DNA from: Agromyces sp. Root81
GTDB lineage: Bacteria > Actinomycetota > Actinomycetes > Actinomycetales > Microbacteriaceae
Assembly (NCBI RefSeq): GCF_001429165.1
Contig: NZ_LMIR01000002.1
Span: 291,366 to 355,365, forward strand
Direction of reading: 5' to 3'
Length of the DNA: 64,000 nt
In this document: positions 58,340 to 64,000 of the stretch, piece by piece
Layout of the letters: each line of letters opens with the position of its first letter
Numbering within the stretch: position 1 is the stretch's first letter
Made by a program: the position numbers and the translations under genes
The notes under the pieces: model-generated
What the model was told of the DNA's origin: nothing
Seen by the model: the letters and a program-made list of their open reading frames with translations, nothing else
Database searches by the model: none

Positions 58340-58882
58340 GCCGGCCGTGGCAGTGGCGTAGTCGGACCCCAGCACGACGACGAGCTGGTTGCCCGTGGCG
58401 GCGAACTGCTCTGACACCCGCACGTCGGCCTCAGGCAGGAACTGCGCGACGCCGCGGGCGGCGCCCTCGAGGTCGGGGGTCGTGTAGTAGACGACCGTCT
58501 CGGTGAGCGTGTCGTCGCTCGCGTTCGCCGTCGATCCCACCGGCACGCCGTTGGCCGTGAGCGTCTCCGCCGCCTTCGCCGCGAGTCCGGCCGTCGCGGT
58601 GCCGTTCAGCACGAGCACCGGGATGTCGGGGGCGATGACCGGTTCGGCCGTCACGACGGGCGTCGCGCTCGGCGTCGCGACCGGCTGCTCGCCGAAGTTC
58701 AGGCGATCATTGAAGAGCATGACACCGCCGATGCCGACGGCGACGAGCACCACGGTCACGAGGGTGGCCCAGCCGAAGAGTATCCATCCGGCGCCGCGGC
58801 GAGCCGGCGCTCGATGCGCACCGACACGGTCGATGCCGTGCGGGATCGAGTCGAAACGATCGCGGGGGAACTTCTGCGCCAT
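58337..58882 (-). CDS. LytR_C domain membrane protein
   Basis: 181 residues. A cytoplasmic basic N-terminus, one membrane helix (about 32-55), a Pro/Thr linker and a LytR_C domain (PVLVLNGTATAGLAAKAAET, ARGVAQFLPEADVRVSEQF). The domain is found at the ends of LytR-CpsA-Psr cell-wall proteins and may bind wall glycan. It lies 28 bases after the DUF3263 gene on the same strand, likely an operon. Confidence 0.88.
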   Translation of the reverse strand: MAQKFPRDRFDSIPHGIDRVGAHRAPARRGAGWILFGWATLVTVVLVAVGIGGVMLFNDRLNFGEQPVATPSATPVVTAEPVIAPDIPVLVLNGTATAGLAAKAAETLTANGVPVGSTANASDDTLTETVVYYTTPDLEGAARGVAQFLPEADVRVSEQFAATGNQLVVVLGSDYATATAG

Positions 58883-58910
58883 GGGTCCAGTCGTCGTGTC
58901 GGGGCCGCGC

Positions 58911-59207
58911 TCAGTCGAGCGGTCGGCCGATCGAGAGCGAGCGCCGCGATCGCGCCGCCGCTCGGGCCGCACGCATCCGCTGCAGTCGTTTGACCAGCAT
59001 CGGGTCGTGCCGCAGGGCCGCGGGCGTATCGATGAGCTCGCCGAGGATCCGATAGTACCGGGCGGCCGAGATGCCGAACTCGTCGCGGATCGCCTCCGCT
59101 TTCGCACCCGGGTGCTGCCAGGCGCGCGACTCGAATGCGAGCACTCGCTCGTCGCGCTCGTCGAGCACCGATTCGACGGGGCGGTGCGGCAGGCGCTCGG
59201 CGCTCAT
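58911..59207 (-). CDS. DUF3263 family protein
   Basis: 98 residues. FESRAWQHPGAKAEAIRDEF and SAARYYRILGELIDTPAALR are the conserved core of DUF3263, a small actinobacterial helical protein often next to LytR_C genes. GGGAGGACCG lies before the ATG. Possibly DNA-binding. Confidence 0.88.
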   Translation of the reverse strand: MSAERLPHRPVESVLDERDERVLAFESRAWQHPGAKAEAIRDEFGISAARYYRILGELIDTPAALRHDPMLVKRLQRMRAARAAARSRRSLSIGRPLD

Positions 59208-59413
59208 CGGTCCTCCCGTCGCGGCGAGCCGGATGCTCCGCCTGCTCGTCATCCTAGACACCGCCGCCCGTGCGGACGCCGAGCGGTTGCGGCGTGTGAC
59301 CGCCCGCCGCGGCGGAACACGACAGCGCCGGGCGGCGTTGCATCGGATGTCGGAACCCACAGGCAGACCTGCGAGCATGGAGGGGCACCGACCGAGCACG
59401 GGGAGGACGCTTC

Positions 59414-59815
59414 ATGGCGTACAACGTTGACAAGACCGACGAAGAGTGGCGCGCCGAGCTCGGCGACGAGCAGTACGCCGTGCTCCGCGAGGCCTCGACC
59501 GAACGCCCGTGGACGGGCGAGCTGCTCGACGAGGAGCGCGCCGGCGTCTATTCCTGCGCCGCCTGCGGAGCCGAGCTGTTCAAGAGCGGTACGAAGTTCG
59601 ACTCGGGCTGCGGCTGGCCGAGCTTCTACGAGTCCGTGCGACCCGAGGCGGTCCAGCTCATCGAGGACTCCTCGCTCGGCATGGTGCGCACCGAGGTGCG
59701 TTGTGCGAACTGCGGCTCGCACCTCGGGCACGTCTTCCCCGACGGCTTCGGCACGCCGACGGGCGACCGGTACTGCATGAATTCCATCGCCCTCGACTTC
59801 TCAGCCGAGTCCTGA
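59414..59815 (+). CDS. msrB: Peptide-methionine (R)-S-oxide reductase
   Basis: 133 residues. Zinc cysteines at 48, 51, 97 and 100, catalytic Cys121 in GDRYCMNSIAL, and the substrate motif SGCGWPSFY. It repairs methionine R-sulfoxide. GGGAGGAC lies upstream. The stop is followed at once by the GTG of the nitroreductase gene. Confidence 0.97.
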   Translation: MAYNVDKTDEEWRAELGDEQYAVLREASTERPWTGELLDEERAGVYSCAACGAELFKSGTKFDSGCGWPSFYESVRPEAVQLIEDSSLGMVRTEVRCANCGSHLGHVFPDGFGTPTGDRYCMNSIALDFSAES

Positions 59816-60370
59816 GTGGCGGGCTCCATTCGGGAGGCGATGCTCGCGAGGCGCTCGGCGCCGAAGGTCACGGATGCCGCGCCCGGCGACGACGAGATCA
59901 TCGCGCTGCTCGAGGCGGCCGGCCGGGTCGCCGATCACGCGGCGCTGCGCCCCTGGCGGGTCATCGCGCTGCGCGGCGAGGCTCGGAACCGCCTCGGTGA
60001 CGCGCTTGCGGCGGCCGCCGGTCTCGGCGGCGAGCACGGCGCCCGCCTCGCGGCCAAGCCGCTGCGCGCACCTCTGCTGCTCGCGATCGTCGCGACCACG
60101 ACCGCGCACTTCAAGGTTCCCGCTTGGGAACAGGAGGCGGTCGCCGCGGGCGTCGCCCATCAGCTGAGCCTGCTCCTCGACGACGCGAGGTGGGGCGTCA
60201 TGTGGCGCTCGGGGCCGCACACGCGGCATCCGCTCGTCGCAGAGGCGCACGGCCTGGCCGAAGGCGAGCGACTGCTCGGCTGGCTGTACGTCGGCGGGCT
60301 GCCCGACGGCGCCCGTGCCGATCGCCGCCCCGAGGTCGACGCAGTGTCGAGGTTCAGCTCGCTCGCGTGA
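59816..60370 (+). CDS. Nitroreductase family protein
   Basis: 184 residues with the nitroreductase fold: REAMLARRSAPKVTDAAPGD near the start, RPWRVIALRGEARN FMN-binding region and a C-terminal helix. Shorter than classic nitroreductases and with few FMN contacts visible, so cofactor use is uncertain. It overlaps the convergent DMT gene by 17 bases. Confidence 0.8.
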   Translation: MAGSIREAMLARRSAPKVTDAAPGDDEIIALLEAAGRVADHAALRPWRVIALRGEARNRLGDALAAAAGLGGEHGARLAAKPLRAPLLLAIVATTTAHFKVPAWEQEAVAAGVAHQLSLLLDDARWGVMWRSGPHTRHPLVAEAHGLAEGERLLGWLYVGGLPDGARADRRPEVDAVSRFSSLA

Positions 60371-61442
60371 CCTCGACGGCCGAGTCGCCCTCCGACTCGT
60401 CGGCGGGCGAATCGTCGGCCGGCGGCTGCACGTGCTTGCGGCGACCCCAGCGGATCGACGCGACACCCACGGCGACGAGGGCGAGCACGGTGCCGCCGAT
60501 CGTGGCGATGCCGACCGGCCGATCGGCGGTCGGCAGCAGGAGATCGAGGGCGAGGGCGGCGACGAGCTGCCCCGCGACGCCGCAGAGGGCGAGCAGCAGC
60601 ACGCCGAGCCGGCGCACCACCATCGCCTGTCCCGCGATGAAGATGCAGCCGAGTGCGCCGCCCGCGTAGAGCCAGGGCTCGGTCGGGAGCGCCTCGGGCC
60701 AGCCTGCGGATGCCGCGTGCACGAGCATCACGACGACGAGCGCCGTCGTGCCCACGGTGAAGTTGATCACGGTCGCGGTGAGAGCGCTGTCTGCGACGGC
60801 CTTCACCCGGCCGTTCACGGCCTGCTGCCATGCCGCCCCGATCCCGGCGATGAACGGCAGCACCATGAGCAGCACCGGCGCGTCGCCGGCGACCTGCGCG
60901 GACACCGCCCAGCCGATCGCGGCGAGCGCGAGCAGTGCGCCGATCACGCGGGTCGCGCTGAGCGGGCGACGCCCGCCCGGGCCGAGCCCGACGAGGTCGA
61001 ACACGATGCCGCCGACGGTCTGCCCGGCGACGATCGCGATCGTGAACAGCGCGACTCCGATGACGCCCGCCGAGAGTCCCTGCGTGGTCACGAACCAGGC
61101 GCCGGCCAGGCCGCCGAGCACCATCCACCAGGCGAGCTCGCGCCGGCGGAGTGCGCCGCCGACCCTCGCGAGTCCCGCGCGACCCGGCTTCCACATGCTG
61201 AGCACGACGAGCAGGATGACGAGGCCGCTGCCGAAGGAGATCGTCGCCGCCGTGTACGGGTCGTCGAGCGCCACCGCGAGCTGCCCGTTGACGCGGGACT
61301 GCAGCGCGGTGCCCGCACCGAACAGCAGGGCGAGCACGAGGGCGACCCAGAGCGGGATGTGCGACCGCTCGACGTGCGCGTGAGGGTGAGCGGCTTCGGT
61401 GCCCGTCGACGGCTGGTGGTCAGGGGCTGCGTGCTGGTTCAT
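60354..61442 (-). CDS. DMT-family (DUF606-type) transporter
   Basis: 362 residues. Two DUF606 halves, ten membrane segments (GTALQSRVNGQLAVALDDPY and GAAWQQAVNGRVKAVADSAL are the matching half-repeat motifs). The repeated NG-(R/Q) motif marks the internal duplication. Start at 61442 avoids the tRNA-Thr gene that a longer frame would run into. Substrate unknown. Confidence 0.85.
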   Translation of the reverse strand: MNQHAAPDHQPSTGTEAAHPHAHVERSHIPLWVALVLALLFGAGTALQSRVNGQLAVALDDPYTAATISFGSGLVILLVVLSMWKPGRAGLARVGGALRRRELAWWMVLGGLAGAWFVTTQGLSAGVIGVALFTIAIVAGQTVGGIVFDLVGLGPGGRRPLSATRVIGALLALAAIGWAVSAQVAGDAPVLLMVLPFIAGIGAAWQQAVNGRVKAVADSALTATVINFTVGTTALVVVMLVHAASAGWPEALPTEPWLYAGGALGCIFIAGQAMVVRRLGVLLLALCGVAGQLVAALALDLLLPTADRPVGIATIGGTVLALVAVGVASIRWGRRKHVQPPADDSPADESEGDSAVEVTRAS

Positions 61443-61444
61443 GG

Positions 61445-61517
61445 AGCCGGCTGCGGGACTCGAACCCGCAACCACCGCTTTACAAGAGCGGTGCGCTACC
61501 AATTGCGCCAAGCCGGC
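61445..61517 (-). tRNA. tRNA-Thr (anticodon TGT)
   Basis: Acceptor stem GCCGGCT with AGCCGGC, anticodon loop CTTGTAA reading ACA, T-arm GCGGGTTCGAGTCCCGC. No CCA encoded. It lies just upstream of the DMT gene on the same strand. Confidence 0.96.
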
Positions 61518-61589
61518 GAGGGGATGCCTCGACGACATCCTACCGATCGACGACGGACGGCATCACCCGCCGACGCGCCCCCGAACGCA

Positions 61590-61618
61590 CGAAGGCCCGG
61601 CACACGGCCGGGCCTTCG
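61590..61618 (-). terminator. Terminator of the DsbA-like gene
   Basis: CGAAGGCCCGGC pairs with GCCGGGCCTTCG around a short loop, 17 bases after the stop at 61635. Confidence 0.8.
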
Positions 61619-61634
61619 AGGCGTTGTCGCCGGG

Positions 61635-62561
61635 TTACGGCGCCGGGGTGGGCGTCGGCGACGGCGTCGACGTCGATTCGGAGAAGGTCTCACCGGTCGC
61701 CTGCAGCACGAACGACTGGAACTCCGCCGGGTCCTTCAGCGAGCCCTCGTACTGCTTGCCGTTCACGAGCACCGTCGGGGTGCCGGTGATCGACTCGAGT
61801 TCGGAGTTGGGCACCGGCTCGGTCAGGGCGCGCGTCGTGGCATCCTGCACCCACTTCTTGAACTGGGTGTCGTCGATGCACTTCTCGATCGTCGACAGCG
61901 AGCTCACGCCCGCCTCCTTCGCGAGGGACTTGAGTTCGGCGTTGTTGAGGCCGACGGAGGTCTCTTCGGGCTGGTTCTCGAAGAGCAGCGCGTTGAAGTC
62001 GAAGAAGGACTCGGGCGAGGTGTCCGCCACGCAGGCGGCGGCGTTCGCCGCGCGCAGCGAGTACTGGGTGCCGGCCGACTTGTTGGTCAGCAGGGCGATG
62101 GGATGCACCTCGAGCGTCGCCGCGCCGGATTCGACCATCGTGCGGATCGAATCGGCGTTGGTGACGTCGAACTGGCCGCAGAACGGGCACAGGTAGTCGA
62201 TGTACGTGACGATGTTCGCCACCGTGCCGCTGTCGTCGGGCACCGTCGGCTTGGGCGTCGCACCCGCCGCCAGCGCGGGCGTCTCGGTCGGGGTGATCAC
62301 GCCGTCGACGCCCGTGAGCAGGATGCCGTCGCTCGCCATGTTGGCGGGGCCGGGGCCGGCCGGCTTCACGCTGTTGAAGATCAGGCCGCCGATGAGGGCA
62401 GCGACCGCGAGGACGGCGACGATGACGCCGCCCTGGATGAGCACCTTGTTGCGTCGCTCGCGCTTCTTCTGCTCCTCGCGGAGCTCCCGCGCCTTCTCGC
62501 GCGCGGCTTCGCGCTGCTCGTTACGGGTGGGGCGTGGCTGATTCGATCCGCCGTTGCTCAT
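61635..62561 (-). CDS. DsbA-like membrane-anchored thioredoxin-fold protein
   Basis: 308 residues. Cytoplasmic charged helix (1-38), one membrane helix (about 41-63), a linker, then a DsbA/thioredoxin_4 domain with the active site CPFC (125-128) and cis-Pro in TGTPTVLVNG. A Ser/Thr/Pro tail ends it. It probably forms or isomerises disulfides outside the membrane, as in actinobacterial DsbA-like proteins. Confidence 0.92.
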   Translation of the reverse strand: MSNGGSNQPRPTRNEQREAAREKARELREEQKKRERRNKVLIQGGVIVAVLAVAALIGGLIFNSVKPAGPGPANMASDGILLTGVDGVITPTETPALAAGATPKPTVPDDSGTVANIVTYIDYLCPFCGQFDVTNADSIRTMVESGAATLEVHPIALLTNKSAGTQYSLRAANAAACVADTSPESFFDFNALLFENQPEETSVGLNNAELKSLAKEAGVSSLSTIEKCIDDTQFKKWVQDATTRALTEPVPNSELESITGTPTVLVNGKQYEGSLKDPAEFQSFVLQATGETFSESTSTPSPTPTPAP

Positions 62562-62809
62562 CGATGGTCACTCCGGTCGCTGTGTGGGCGCGCATGTATG
62601 CATGCGGACGCAAACACGATAGTAGGGACGATGGCTGTGAAACACCCAAACGGATTCCGCGAACTCGCCGGATCCGCGCTGAGCGCCGCCTTCGGCCGGT
62701 GTACGGAGCATCCCATCGCGCGTGCGATACTGAGGGGGCGTCAGCGTCGACGCAGTCCATCACTACGGATCGTCCGGCACGTACCTGCCGGTGAAGGAGA
62801 ACACGAATC

Positions 62810-63910
<1,101 letters not shown>

Positions 63911-63928
63911 CCCACCCTGTCGATCGGT

Positions 63929-63960
63929 GATGCCGGCCGGGCTTCTGCCCGGCCGGCATC
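63929..63960 (+). terminator. Perfect 14-bp stem terminator
   Basis: GATGCCGGCCGGGC, loop TTCT, GCCCGGCCGGCATC, 19 bases after the ATPase stop. Confidence 0.9.
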
Positions 63961-64000
63961 GTCGTCTCCGCGACATCCGATCACGACCCGACTACGCTGA

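Overview
The window is high-GC actinobacterial chromosome, most like Microbacteriaceae (Agromyces/Microbacterium relatives). The evidence is the strong G/C third-position bias, many GTG starts, DksA/TraR-type, DUF3048, DUF3263 and LytR_C proteins, a lone groEL under a CIRCE operator, and many start codons placed 6-7 nt after a TANNNT-like -10 box (leaderless messages). The genus is an inference; no rRNA is present.

Layout. 1-9.8 kb: a minus-strand sugar-scavenging operon (solute-binding lipoprotein, two permeases, two ATPases of the Dpp/Opp type, ROK regulator, GH4 6-phospho-glycosidase, start of a BadF-type sugar kinase), with a D-serine-dehydratase-like gene divergent from it. 9.9-16.9 kb: asd, lysC, a small membrane protein, a SnoaL-like protein, recR, dnaX and a TraR-type zinc protein. 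16.9-22.4 kb: a very large secreted IPT/TIG-repeat surface protein whose frame is broken by an exact 88-bp tandem duplication, then a small decayed gene. 22.4-31.3 kb: fatty acid desaturase, ArsR-type regulator with MFS exporter, pta-ackA, DUF998 and DUF1254 proteins. 31.4-41.4 kb: SRP RNA abutting tRNA-Ser(GGA), then a 9.85-kb integrative element inserted at the tRNA 3' end (25-bp att repeats). 41.5-63.9 kb: mostly core or ordinary accessory genes: HerA-like ATPase, endonuclease/phosphatase-fold protein, AraC regulator, stand-alone LigD-type polymerase domain, APH-like kinase, N-acylamino-acid racemase with GNAT partner, PAP2 phosphatase, Bcr/CflA exporter, groEL, DUF3048 lipoprotein, cold shock protein, LytR_C and DUF3263 proteins, MsrB, nitroreductase, DMT transporter, tRNA-Thr, a DsbA-like protein and an MsmK/UgpC-type ATPase.

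The integrative element is the most unusual part. It has a tyrosine integrase, a phage-type repressor with three matching operator sites, an excisionase-like protein, a run of tightly coupled small genes around a RepA-like ATPase whose gene ends in an inverted array of nine-base iterons, a WhiB-like protein, an unknown 305-residue protein, and a tail-fibre-like protein with an S74 auto-processing dyad. It has no terminase, capsid, portal or conjugation gene. This fits a replicating phage satellite or mobilisable element rather than a complete prophage. At its right end sit five small cargo/regulatory genes, most with their own leaderless promoter.

The other notable signal is the surface-protein gene. 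Removing one 88-bp copy restores a single 1,637-codon frame carrying a signal peptide, about 13 IPT repeats and a C-terminal sortase-like anchor. It is therefore either a reversible on/off switch of anchoring or an assembly/mutation artefact.
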